Of a stretch of 64,000 nucleotides of DNA, positions 24,722 through 37,700 are shown piece after piece (position 1 is the stretch's first letter; each line of letters starts with the position of its first letter). The stretch is from Dastarcus helophoroides (taxonomy: Eukaryota > Arthropoda > Insecta > Coleoptera > Bothrideridae). The notes beneath the pieces were generated by a model. The model was given only the letters and a program-made list of their open reading frames with translations. It did not search any database and was not told the origin of the DNA. The position numbers and the translations under genes are program-made. Location of the stretch: contig CM053329.1 in the NCBI GenBank assembly GCA_028583605.1, positions 2,108,001-2,172,000 on the forward strand, read 5' to 3'.

Positions 24722-24762
24722 CTTTCTGAAGATGACAACTTGGCTATCGAAACGCATTAAAG
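24722..24762 (+). ncRNA. hammerhead-like motif, dispersed copy 2
   Basis: CTTT (24722-24725) pairs with AAAG (24759-24762) as stem I. The core is CTGAAGA (24726-24732), then one extra T and a weakened stem II (GACAAC against GCTATC). GAAA follows at 24749-24752, then CGCATT. Copies 1 and 3 pair with CTCT/AGAG and CTTT/AGAG, so stem I is kept while its sequence changes. Confidence 0.4.
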
Positions 24763-27147
24763 CAACTTATCATATTCTTTTTAAGTTTAAAACGAAATTA
24801 AAAAAATGAAGGAAATGAAAAATTGTGAGTTAACCTCAGGATTTCACTTTTTTATTTTATTTTTGTATATGGAAACTATTGCAAGACTCTATTGAGTAAA
24901 CATTTACTTGGAGCTAAGCATCGAATCATCTACATTTTGATTTTTTTTTATATAAAGTGTCTTCACGTGGTGATAAAATATGCAAATTTAAAAAACTAAT
25001 GACGCCATCGTTGTATTACGGGTGTAAGACTATCAAAAATAATAATAATATACAGGATGTTCATCTTCTCAGTGCGAAAATTTTAAATCGCCAACCTATT
25101 GCAACTACAAATAAAATATTTCTAGAAATATTTATATGTGGTCTTTTTTCATTTGCGTGCTATAGACCAGGCTGTATAGGGTTACTCACCCCAGCCGATT
25201 TTTGGCAATTTTCTGGAGTATTAGAGCTATCCTTAAAGATAAAGTATACGGTTTTCATTTTACTGTCGCATTTTTTAATCAAATCAAAAATTCCACTATC
25301 AAATTTGTCATAGCTGCCTTAGTTTTTAAACTGCAATGTGATTGAAAATCTTTGCTTTTTATGCATGCATCTATTTCTCTTATGCCGTAATTTATCCAAA
25401 AGGTAAAAGCTGATCTGGGTTTCTTACGTAGAGTTCAGTGGGATTTTTTTACAACAAATTTTAATTTGAGAGATATTAATCAAGTCATATATTTTTTATG
25501 GTTGTTTAAGTCTATTTTAAAAAACAAGCAATTTACCTTATTTATGTCAGCAGCCTGCGACCGATTTACAAAAAAAAAAAATTGAAAATTTATAATTTTT
25601 CCCAAAATTAAATGCTTCAAAAGTTATTTTCACGTATTTCTTAAAGATCATTTTCAGGATATGTTCATTTTTTCGATGCAATACTGTTCCTCATCTTGTT
25701 ACTCGTTTAATTGCATTGTTTGTTCTGAATAATATAATGTGTATATTTTATATATTTGAAATATAATTCACAAGCTTCTTGAATAATTCCATTGCATTAT
25801 ACATAAACCATGCCAACTAATCATTTTCATAATTTTGATATATGAGAGTATAACGGAATTACGGGATATCGGAAAATGACCCTATGGTTTGAAAGCTAAG
25901 GTCATAATGAATTTGACACGGAAATCTTACATTTGATCAAAAACTAGGACACGAAGGTGAAAATCCCAGCCCTCCATCTGTAATAATGAGTCAAGTACCC
26001 TGAAAAGCGCCAAAAATGGGACACCCTGTACAAACATGCAAACATGTACTACTTCGCACATTATCCCTTACATATATTTTCCAAGTGCATTAATCATTAA
26101 TATCTCTAATACAAACCTGCGATACAATAATAAACCAATAACAAACCCTGTATTACTTGGAAAAGCAAGATATCACTTGAGCATCAATAATTTATAACAA
26201 AAACACGGTCATTGGAATTGAGAAATAGGAAATAACCGAATTATTGATTTTACTTCTATTTTATTACAATTAAAAAATCGAATTTGTTCCAAGCTATGGA
26301 ATTCTACTAAGTATTCAATGGAGAACAAGCGAAGTAATGACGCAAAGTTCTCTAGTGAAAAGAGTGCCTAAATTTCAAATAAACCAAATATATGGTTTGT
26401 ATAAAACTAGTAAAAAAATTGTTAAACGTTGGAAGAGGTTTACACTACTGAAATATCGTAAGTGTTATATTTATATTACAATGACTAAATAAGATATATT
26501 TTTCTGTAGTATACAACAAAATATATGAATCTTTCTTGTATTATAGATGTTAATAGAAAAATTATTATATTGTCTACCGCATTCTGTGTATAGTAGGAGT
26601 ATGTAGAAATTTTTAAGTCAGCCTGTGTTCATCATTCATCAACTGAATTTGCTACGCAAAATGTAACTTTTAAATTTTACGTTACTGAACCAATTTTCAA
26701 AAAATATTGGTCAAATACGTAACGTATTTACTGCAAAAGTAACCATAACAGGATGTGTTAAATAATTATTAATAAATAATTTAATAAGTTTTGTTAACAA
26801 TCAATACAATAAAACTAAGACAGTTCCATAACTAAGGGGTAAATATAATACCATTTAAGAACAAAATAATAAACTTAATTTACTTAACGTGATTAAAGGT
26901 CACATTGTTTAAAAATCATAGATTAAGGATTAAAGATAAAAAAATAAAATAGGCAATAAAACACCAGCTTATTTGAATATCACTACTTACTCTTATAATC
27001 TAAGCAGTGGCACTTGTTCTCCATTAACAGCCACTTACCGTCTGACTTTGGTTATTAGAAGTATTGACAAAATTAAGTATTTTCTGTTTAGCATTTTTTA
27101 CCGCTATCGGATTTTCGGTTTAGGGTTCCTAGAGATACAGGGAGTAC
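24763..27147. other. non-coding; possible TA-flanked MITE at about 25050-26032
   Basis: No gene is recognised; the open frame at 24957-25313 has no known motif. TACAGGATGTTC at about 25050 and GGGACACCCTGTACA ending at about 26032 are imperfect inverse ends of the kind common in Tc1/mariner-derived MITEs. I could not confirm long matching arms, so this may be two unrelated termini. Confidence 0.3.
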
Positions 27148-27188
27148 CTTTCTGAAGATGATAGTTTGGTTATCGAAACGCGTTAGAG
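27148..27188 (+). ncRNA. hammerhead-like motif, dispersed copy 3 (best of its family)
   Basis: CTTT (27148-27151) pairs with AGAG (27185-27188) using one G-U pair. The core is CTGAAGA (27152-27158), followed by one extra T. Stem II GATAG/TTATC and GAAA (27175-27178) come next, then CGCGTT. ACG/CGT would form a minimal stem III and the cleavage triplet would be GTT. The downstream 60 bases (to about 27240) match the sequence behind copy 1, so it belongs to a repeat family. Confidence 0.45.
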
Positions 27189-27659
27189 CAACCTCTGTTG
27201 TTTTTTAATCCTTCTTGGTTTTAGGGGACAAGATTTGTATTTCAATTTTTGAAGATAACCAAGAATCAGTCCGTTCCACCAAAAAAAATCTTTATGTTAA
27301 AATACTCAATTGGTTTTAAAAAAAATAGGAAAAATCTCATTTTTGTGGGTCATAAAATGCAATAAATGTATCGGTAGTTGGCAGGAAATTTTTAGTAATG
27401 GGCGCTTGTTTGTTGGTAGTGGGTACATTTTGTTTAATTAAAAAACACTAATTAATAACAATTCCGTAATACAAGAGATCATTTATAATGAACTTTTGAT
27501 ATTATCGATGCCTCAAAGACACTAAACTTTCTTAAAAATAGCCAATTAACAGCTAAATACAAAGGGAAACTTGCAGATTAAAACTTTTTTGCTATCTTGA
27601 AATTTTCGCGCCAATTTCAGCTTTTCTTGGAAGCTTTTAGAATGCAGCAAAACACAAAC

Positions 27660-28560
27660 AAAACTAATTGTTAGTTCCTTTTCAGAATTGCTATTCAGAC
27701 CTTCTTTTCTTTTCAAATCATTTTCCGATTCATTCTATGTGTTCGTTTATTTGCAGCTTTTTCAATTTTTTTCTTTCTTCTTATTCTTCCTCCGGTAACT
27801 TGTGTTTGGGTTCTTCTCTTTCTTGGAACTTCTTTTTCTGGGTTATTTTTTTATTATGTTTCTTCAACCTTATATCAGATATTCTGATTTTTTTTAATCT
27901 AGAGTTATGCTTTCTTTTGAGCTTGGTCTTCTTGGTACCGTTACCATTGTCTTAATGTCAGTTCACTTACTTTGGTGAACTTTTCTTTTTTTATGGGGCT
28001 CCCTAGCCACAGCAATACCCTCTTAAATGGAATCAAAGACTTTTGTTGACGTCCTGAACTGTGTAGATCTTTATTGAAGGTGAACTATCACATGCTCGGC
28101 GTATTTACCTGTTCTGCTATTAGCTCTTGTACTTCTTGCACCTGAAGAACGTGTCTAAGCTTTCTGTGGCAAAAGATAAAGCGAAATTCTCTCCGAGATG
28201 GACGAATTTATGTTGAAGAATTTCTTAAATCAAGATGACTATTAGTGAAAAGATTTTCTATTTTTTAATCATTGCCTACATATTGAAAACTGTCTGAAAT
28301 CTTCGCTTAAGTTACAGGAAACCCAGCTTATGCCGTTGACCGAATCCATTCCCTTAAACCACGCCAAAGTGCCAAAGTCGGTTCCACTTTTCTCTCAATT
28401 CGGTATATTTTTTTTAAAACCGTTGTAATGAAGTACGTGACAACCCAAATTTCTTAGCAACAATTACTAAAGAAATTACTTATCCATCACCTTGCAGAGC
28501 GCTTTCCATAGTTTTCTATGAATAATTCCAAAATGTTAGCCTCTTTCCTACTAATATGTG
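27660..28560 (-). pseudogene. pogo/Tigger-like transposase relic
   Basis: Only fragments read. Near 28420-28470 the minus strand encodes VAKKFGLSRTSLQRF, which resembles the helix-turn-helix of pogo-type DNA-binding domains. Downstream (27660-28100) are short basic, Lys-rich pieces of a possible C-terminus in changing frames. No complete DDE core can be read. The open frame at 27668-27955 on the plus strand lies opposite this and is a shadow. Assignment rests mainly on one motif and is tentative. Confidence 0.4.
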
Positions 28561-29389
28561 TTCTCTAGAATAAAGTAAACAAACGAATGTTAGCGGAGTA
28601 AACTTGACTTTCGGCAGATTACAATGGTTTCACACCTTGCTAACCGTTAAATATATGGCAAGTGTGAAGCGAAAAACACTATGCCCACTACTGGTTCCCG
28701 TTCCCAAAATCGAATCAGACCGAAACAGGGTGTTTTTAGATAACAAATTGTGATTAGTTACCCCCAAAAATATTTTTGCAAAACCCTGAAAGTATCAGTA
28801 GTGAACATCAGTGCCCACTACCAAGACACCATGAGATTTTTTGAACTAGAAGTGAGCATACATTAAAAAAACATTCTTTGTAATTTATTTGCAAAGTATT
28901 CATATTTGTATGCATTTTTATTGCCTTTTTCTTCGCCGGTCACTCCTTTCACAATCCTAAATTTCAGTACCTTCTATTAAGGAATGGCAATCTGTTATAT
29001 CTATAACAAGAAAAAGCCAATAAAACTGCATATTAAAAAAACATTGAAACAACATCAAATGAAATTTTGCGCATAGAAAATGTATTTTTTATACCTTACT
29101 TGTTCAACTGAAAACTTGTAGACCCAAATAGAGCGTGATGTCCCTCGCTTATGATCAAAACTTTGCAACTACTTCCTTACCCAATGTAGGAAATATTAGC
29201 GCAGTGCGTCACTCACCTTATGTACTACCATAATTCAAATATCTCAAACTGGCCCTGATCCAGGGTGGAAGTTGTAGTTCAACCCGTAGAAAATATGGCA
29301 TTTATAGTACAAAATCAGTTTGAATGTTATGCATAGGATTAAAGGCTTATTATATGCTTTTAAAGTTTTTTTGTAAGTCTCCAGATATT
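28561..29389. other. non-coding, nothing recognised
   Basis: AT-rich sequence with no supported gene, terminal repeat or target duplication. Confidence 0.5.
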
Positions 29390-30720
29390 TTTTTCCAAAA
29401 TTTCAACTAATTTTTAATTTTGATATTAAACTTAAAAGTTGTATGTTTCCTTTTATCTAAAATTTCGATTTCAAATTCAAAATTTCATATAATAATTTTT
29501 ATTTTTCGTAATTTAAACATCCATCTGTCTTAAACATAAAATGTCGAGAACTTTTTTTTTAATAAATTTGAAGCACATTCTTTTTTTACCCTTCTTTGCA
29601 AAATTATGCGTTTGTACTTTCAATTTCTATTTTATTATCCTTAAAAATGTAATTACAAAAATTTGGTCTTTTTCTAATAGGTAGGTTTTTTTTCCAAATT
29701 TCGACTTAAATATGAAACATTGAATGTTAAAATTTAAACTATAATCTAAAAACTCAAATTGCCTGAAAATTATTTTTTTTCTAATGCGATAATTTAATTT
29801 TTTTACAAAATTTTTAAATCCTGAGGTTAAACTTGCAAAAAAGTATATTTTCCTAAAACTTCGATTTCAACTTCAAAATTTTAACTCTTTATAGAAATTT
29901 TGATAGTTTTTTGAAATTCAAACATTAATCTCTCTAGTTTTACCCAAGAAATAAAAAAAATAAATTAGGAGTATTTAAAGAAATGTTAACTTTTTTCAAA
30001 AAATTCCATACTTAACCTTTCAATTGCTACATATTTTTTCCAAGTCGCCATTGTTTACGTTTTGTTTGAAAGTTCCACTTTAAACAATAAATTCTAAACC
30101 TTTCCAAAGATGTTCTTTTTCTCGAAATTTATGGAACATTTTTTATTATACAATTATGGGTAATAGCGTTGATGTTCAATCAACGGTAATAGTTTTCTAT
30201 GAAATTTGAAATTTCAAAATTCAAATTCCACTTTTTAATCTTATTCTCAAACCCTATAAAAATCTTAACCATTTCTAAAGTTTGGCTTTTAATTTTACAA
30301 ATTTTGAACTTATTTGCATTTTTTTTTTTCAATAACTTAAACTATTTATTTAAAATCTTGATTTAAAGGCAAGATTTAAATTTTTCCAATAATTTTGATT
30401 TCTGGTGCAAAATTTTGTCCTAAGCCTTAAAATGTCGACATTTGTTTCCAATTTTTTAGAACATTTGTAATTTTTTGAAAGTCTTACTTCCTGTTTTAAC
30501 TTTTTTCTCTGAAACTTTTTTTGAACTTGGAGTTTTGATACTATTTAAAGCTATTTTTAGTTTTTTATAACCTAATCTCGAAGTATTTATTTGATCTTTC
30601 TCTCGAGATTTCGAGTGTAGACTTGAAAATTTAAATATTTTTCTCTCGATCCTTCTATAATTTTCAGTTAACCAAGTGTCTCCTTAAAAATTGTTTTCCA
30701 AATTAAAATGTTTAACCAAA
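29390..30720. repeat. degenerate AT-rich repeat block (TTTCAAATTT type)
   Basis: The same loose AAATTTTGAA/TTCAAAATTT texture as 2590-4480 and the hAT interior at 60266-62438, mostly in inverse orientation. No ends or target duplication were found. A short (AT)n run with ATATACAT lies just after it, near 30785-30802. Confidence 0.5.
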
Positions 30721-31588
30721 TAGACTAAGAAATTATTTAAACCAAAATAATATTGAACCAAATCGAACACAGTGAAATATTAAAATATACATATATATAT
30801 ATTTGCTCTACAAGCAAAATTTTTTCAACTCTACTTAAAAAAAAATCTACATTTATTTGAGCCTAAAAGTTATAAATACAGATCTTTTACTATATTCCTT
30901 TATTAAACACATGAGCACTTTAAAGTTTTCAGCACAGTACACATGTATGTGAACTGGATTTACTGTTGGATTCTAAGCATAATAATGGAATTATAACCCC
31001 TCAATAAGGGGGGTCCTACGTTAGGTAGTCCGCGATTTAGAGCCAGTTCGTTCCTGAATACAGTGAGCCCATAAAGTAATGCATAATGTCCATGGAACAC
31101 TCAGCGTAATTTTGTACCTTTGGATAGAACTCTTCTTTGAGTCAATGTAGGATTTGACAACTCTATCTGTAATATGAAGCGTATAGTCAAAAGAAGATAC
31201 CATTGGATGTCAACTCGTTGTTTGGGAAAACAACAAAAATATGGTCTCTTTAAACATTCGCAGTAATTTGCATTATTTTTTATAAATTTCTTAACTATTT
31301 TCTTGTTTTGCTAGACTGAAACCTTTTAAATTACAGCACTAGTAAAATAGCTTTTATAATAATTTTGTTATCAATTTAAGAAAAAATTAGTTAATTTATA
31401 TATTTTTTTCATTTTCTTTATTATCAACTAAGAATAATTAAAAAAATATAAACGCTATTACCGACTAATTTCTCAAACTCTATAGCGATGTATTTATATG
31501 AACATTTATTTATTTACCAAGCAGTGATTAAACATCCAACGGTATTTTTCTTTTTCTGCGTACCCCTTATCTTTACAGATGGACTTTT

Positions 31589-31751
31589 ATGAATAAAACA
31601 ACAGTAATTTTCTCAATTTTTATTTTCTACTTAATTTTGGATAAAATACGAAAGCGTATTTTGCAAAAATTTTCCAGTGGCGAACTACCGCTTAAGGCCT
31701 TTCCCAAACTAGATGTAGTATTAAAATGTGACGGTAGAAAAAAATCGAAAA
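31589..31751 (+). CDS. carbonic anhydrase candidate exon 1 (signal or anchor)
   Basis: Open from ATG 31589, with a hydrophobic run at residues 6-17 followed by basic DKIRKR. It ends with donor GTGAGT after one base of a codon, which is the phase exon 2 needs. An AG at about 31577 (CTTTACAG) just before suggests that this exon has a 5' UTR part and an upstream noncoding exon. No homology is recognisable, so it could belong to another gene or be chance. Confidence 0.5.
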
Positions 31752-34700
31752 GTGAGTTTTTGTATATTTAATAATAATAATTTGTTTATAAATGTTTACG
31801 GCATAATTAATAAGATCTTATGCTGACGACGTGTGTAGTCTAACAAGAAAAACATGATTCATGGAAATAACCTTGAATGTTTTATTAGCGAATCCATCGA
31901 AATTGCATTTCTGTTTATAATGATATTTTTTAATTTTTTTATAGCGCTGCTTATATCTTATGTAAACTTTCCTTTAATGATCCAAATAAACTATTTACAA
32001 TGTAAATGAAGCTAATGAAAAAATTCAATAAAATAATTATTTCTTTGCACATTATATCTTCATTATTTGATTCGACATGTTTGTGTTTCGCGCTATTTAC
32101 AAAGAAAAGACCATAATATATTTAGTTATCAACAGATCGTTAAAAATTAACTGTAACAATAGAAAAAAAGCTCATAATAATTATTTTGTTTACTGACACG
32201 TATTTGTCTTCTCGTGGATATCCAGGAATTAGAAAATATAAGAATCATAAGCCATAAATTGTGGGAAAGTCACGTGCAAAATTCCACCTTAACAATAATT
32301 TATCAACATTGGCGTCACGCTATACAAATTTTCTTACAAATATTATGCTAGTGAAATTACGATTTTAAAATGCTTGTTTAAAGTCACGTGTCCTATACTA
32401 TTATAATTGTCGGTTTCATGCAGTTATTAGTGCAAATTGGTATTGAAACCATTGCTATTTCATTATTGCGCAATTAGGCAAATTGATTTATTAGGGAAGG
32501 TATTTAATGTAACGTTTAATAACGTATACAACATTACTTTAGACAATTAATTGTTAATTGCCAGCAGCCATAAATTATGGCTTATGTTAGATGTAACTTA
32601 TTAGTTAAATTTCTCCTGTTCAAACTTATTAATTTCAGTTATCAATATCTAATAATTTCCTCATAAAATCAAAAATATTTTAATAGAAAAAAATTTTGCC
32701 CATCAAAAATTATGAAATTGAATACATAAATCTTCGATAAAATCAGAAATGCAAACCCCAGAAATTAGAATTATTACTTACAGTTGAATTTTCGATTTTT
32801 CTTCCACATGTTAAACTTAAATTGAAATTCTTTACGTTGAATTCCGAATTTCCCGAACAAAGTAGAACCAACAAATCCACTTTTCTTTCAAAACTATTTC
32901 TAACATAAACATTCCTCATGCCACATGCGTTTAACAAAAAATCTTCATCATCATACTGCGCTTCACATATGAACATTTAGAGAGTTGCATAATGGAAAAT
33001 GTGGATCAGTTTTCAGCAATATTTCAGAAACTGTTGAATTTGAAAATAGGGAATTCAAAGATTAAAAAATAATAATTGGGGTGTTTCTATTTAGAAAACC
33101 AAAATTCACTTTGTTTCTCAAAAAATGCAACACTCTGTATATCATAAACTTATTTTAAATAATAATTTAGGCGGTTTCCAGAAAGTGCTGTTTTAACATT
33201 TTTTATATCTATTAAAGTTTGAAATTTAATTAAGAGAGGGGGGATTGCAATTATAACCAAAGAACCTGTACATATAATGCTAAGAAATTTATTTCCTGTT
33301 AGATAGGCGAGATTCTGACATGTTAAATTTATTTCTTTTAGAACAATAATCACATTTAATAACATGAGATGATACCTGAAACTCTAGAAACTGTATATGC
33401 CCTTAATGAAATATACCAAAATCATAGGTACTTCAGTAATTTTCATGGAAATAGAAGCTGCACAAATTGCACACTGACTTGTCTTTAGAGCCTTACAGTA
33501 AGTTCACTAAATAAGATACCTAGAATACCTACTACCGAACATTTTTATTTGCAACCACTATAACTGGCCATTATGAGAAATGTAATATGATGGTGAATAT
33601 TTTTTAGGAAACTCATGTGGAATGGTTTTGAAAGAAAAGTAGATTTGCACGTTGAGCTTGAAGATGAACATTCTGCCTTTTTCTGAAAGTTTATCTAAAA
33701 CCTATTTCCGTGGTGTGCACGTTTGGTTTGTCCAACAATTTGTTCTTGTATTTGTATTGACCATGATACTATTGACTGATGACTGATGTCAATTACTTGG
33801 TTATTCACACGTTAGGCAGAATAAACGGATAGTCTCCAATATTGTATGTAAATAAGAATAAATAATAAATTATTCACATGCGCTCTAATATGATCAATGT
33901 TGCAGTTATTATAGTAATCAATAAAATTATAAAATCATCTTATTTTACATTTATGCGCTGGTGGTTAATATAAAGATAGATTGACAAATAGAATTGTTTT
34001 ACTCAAAATGATTGTTTTAGTTATTCTACATTAGGAACATACATATAATATTATTCATCATTTTAACATATTTCTACCTTATGAGCTTAATTTCATATCG
34101 TATAATTCATGATTCACGTTTGTAGATAATAGATAGTATGTAAATGACGTATAGTGTATTGTATCGTCTGACTATGTTTTCATAAGATATCTGAAATTGT
34201 GGAAATTGTATAAAATACTATTTTAAAACCCTTAAAATAAATAGAAGGCATATTAATTTATAATAAATTCATTTCATTAAGAATAAAGCCAACTAACTAT
34301 ACACATTACAACTAATATCTTTAAGGATATTTATTCGATAAATAATGGTAAAAGTGGGCAATATTTATTATTTGAAGCAAAAAACTGGCTTGAATCACAA
34401 TTATACAACTTTTTCAAATATTGTCAAAATAAGTGCAGTGTTGTAGTCTAAAATCCTAATGTAATTTATTATGATCTTAACTAAATATTTACCCTATAAT
34501 CTAATTGCGTAAGAGAAATTTTTGAAAAAAAATAAAGGTAATCCATTTCAAATATCGCATATTAATAGCAATTCTTAATTGTAATAATACGTTTTAAGTT
34601 ATAACAATTTTCCAAAGCAGGAGATAAAAGCAATTAAGGTTATTAAATAAACGTGTTTTAACTATTTGATAAAGTTGCTTAGTGCGTCGGCATCCATCAC

Positions 34701-37700
34701 TCAATTATCGTTAATAAAGTAATTAACCGAGTTTTTTAATGGATTACATTTGACAACGACTCTTGAATAAATACTACACCGAACATATTAATGGAAATCC
34801 AGTTTCATCATCAAAAATGAATTCAATCAGATCAATCTAAAATTGTACATGGAAAAATCATAAAACCCCTATCATTGTGTCATATTATGATCAGTGTGTA
34901 CAATGCATATATGTATTTATAGAGTTATACTAAAGTTAATAATTTTTATCAAATTTGGAGTGGTACAGTGAAAATGAGTACCATATTTTTGTGTTTTTAT
35001 TATTATGCTAATTGTTGTTCATGTGCAGGGTTGGTTTTTAATGTATATCCATCATTTTAAATTTTGAACGATTGCATAAATAAAAAAACTGGTCTTACAT
35101 TGTAGATTCCACTTCTGCAATTAAATTGGCAACGATTTAAATATGCCGGATTGGTTAGGTTGTTTTCAATGGAATATCCTATATATATGAACAAATCGAA
35201 ATTCCCCACATCATTCTCATTACAAATATATACATATAGCTACTATATGTGCAAATCCATATTCAGCGACTTTCGATAAGCGTTATTCTATAAACATAGT
35301 AATATCAACAAATAAAGCAGTCAGCAAACAAAACAAAATAATATACAGGATGTTATCGAATAAGATGCTAATACTGGCGAAGCATAATCTTCCAATGATT
35401 TTAAGAAAAAAAGTTTATATCAACATAGGTCTGAAACCGCTTTATTTTTAAGATGCAGGGTCTAGAAAATTAGGAAAAAAACTTGTTTTTCTTTAAATAC
35501 TTTGATACCTCTTGAAATATTTTTTTGAATTTTGGTAGATATTAATTCGGCATAAAAGCACATTCTATGCAGAAATAATTATTTATGATACAAGTGTTAA
35601 AAGTGACATTTTATTTTGTGAACAAAATAAAATCACTTTTAACAAGTGTATCATACAATATTTTTTGTAAAACTGTTAAATTAAAAGAGAAAATGCTGTC
35701 CCTAGGGTTGAATTTTAGATTTATTGTTTGCGTGTTGAATTACATATTTGACATTTACATCTGACAATCAAGTCAGGTATTGGATAGAGTGTAACTAAGT
35801 AAAACAATTGTAAGTTGTTTAATGTTAATCAGTAACCACAATTGAACTTGTCCTAAAATATTGTAGATTTTATCGCTAATAAACATGAATTTTGAAGAAA
35901 AGATTGGAAATTAAAGCAATTTTATTATTCCATCTGATGTTGAAGAAACAGCAAATACATCAACTGAGATTTATTGCTCCAGAAATCGGAACAAAAATAT
36001 GATGGTATGAAATAAAGAATCTAGCGGATAACTTCACTAAAAATATATTTATGTAAAACTGTTATTAAAAATGACATTTTTAGTTCATTGATAAGTGAAC
36101 TAAAAATTGACTTTTATAATGACACGTGACAAAAACACTTTTAACACTAGTGCGAAAAAGTTTTTTCGCACTAGTGTTAAAAGTAAATATAGCAGTGTTT
36201 CCCAAAATTTTTTGCCCTAACCCGGTTGTTTTTAATATTTTCCCTTCGCCACCCACTAAAAGATGTTTTAATTATATCTTAATGCTGGAAAGAACTAATC
36301 ATTTGTGAGTATGAAGACAATTCTGCAGCCTGGTATTTTATTTTTGTGGTCCGCTGCCGGGTTGTGACCCACTGTTTAGGAAACACTTATATATATAGCA
36401 ATATGCAATATAAAATAGAAAGCTGTACTGGTAAAATTAGAAAGATATTTTTTTTTGGTTGAACGGACTGGTCCAACAATATTGTGTTTCCAAACATTAA
36501 AACATTCAAAATAGTTATAAATTATTTATTTATAATATTAATATTACTATTACAATCTGAACGGTTACTTATTTTAGTTTTCCTGAGAAGTAATTCCAGA
36601 GGTATTTATGCAAAGTAATCCGTGCAAAAACCAGGACGGATGTTGCTTTTAGTCTTCATAATATAAAACAAAGATTTTTCAATATCATCCAGTGTTAATT
36701 TACAAAAATCTTGAGAGCGACAGACTCCAAATAATCCAAAAACTGACGCAACTTTTTACTGCATATTTGGTGTCTGGAGCTTCATTCAAAAAAATCTTGT
36801 ACGCTGGTTTTAATACTTGCTTATATCCTAGTTTGATTTAAAAACTAGCTTTTATCATAGAGAGATTCCATAACTCAGAATTTCCTTCGGCCTAAACCAA
36901 AAATATATTTTTAGTGAAGTTATCCGCTAGATTCTTTATTTCATACCATCATATTTTTGTTCCGATTTCTGGAGCAATAAATCTCAGTTGATGTATTTGC
37001 TGTTTCTTCAACATCAGATGGAATAATAAAATTGCTTTAATTTCCAATCTTTTCTTCAAAATTCATGTTTATTAGCGATAAAATCTACAATATTTTAGGA
37101 CAAGTTCAATTGTGGTTACTGATTAACATTAAACAACTTACAATTGTTTTACTTAGTTACACTCTATCCAATACCTGACTTGATTGTCAGATGTAAATGT
37201 CAAATATGTAATTCAACACGCAAACAATAAATCTAAAATTCAACCCTAGGGACAGCATTTTCTCTTTTAATTTAACAGTTTTACAAAAAATATTGTATGA
37301 TACACTTGTTAAAAGTGATTTTATTTTGTTCGTGGGGTTGCCCCACTCGCTAGGCTCGTTCCGCAATACTCCCCACTCACAAAATAAAATGTCACTTTTA
37401 ACACTTGTATCATAAATGACTATTTTGGTTTACGCCGAAGGAAATTCTAAGTTATGGAATCTCTCTATGATAAAAGCTAGTTTTTAAATCAAACTAGGAT
37501 ATAAGCAAGTATTAAAACCAGCGTACAAGATTTTTTTGAATGAAGCTCCAGACACCAAATATGCAGTAAAAAGTTGCGTCAGTTTTTGGATTATTTGGAG
37601 TCTGTCGCTCTCAAGAATTTTGTAAATTAACGCTGGATGATATTGAAAAATCTTTGTTTTATACTATGAAGACTAAAAGCAACATCCGTCCTGGTTTTTG

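Noticed and set aside
27668..27955. Plus-strand hydrophobic Phe/Ser-rich frame, possible membrane protein
   Set aside because: Opposite a Lys-rich pogo-like C-terminal relic; hydrophobicity follows from the T-rich strand.
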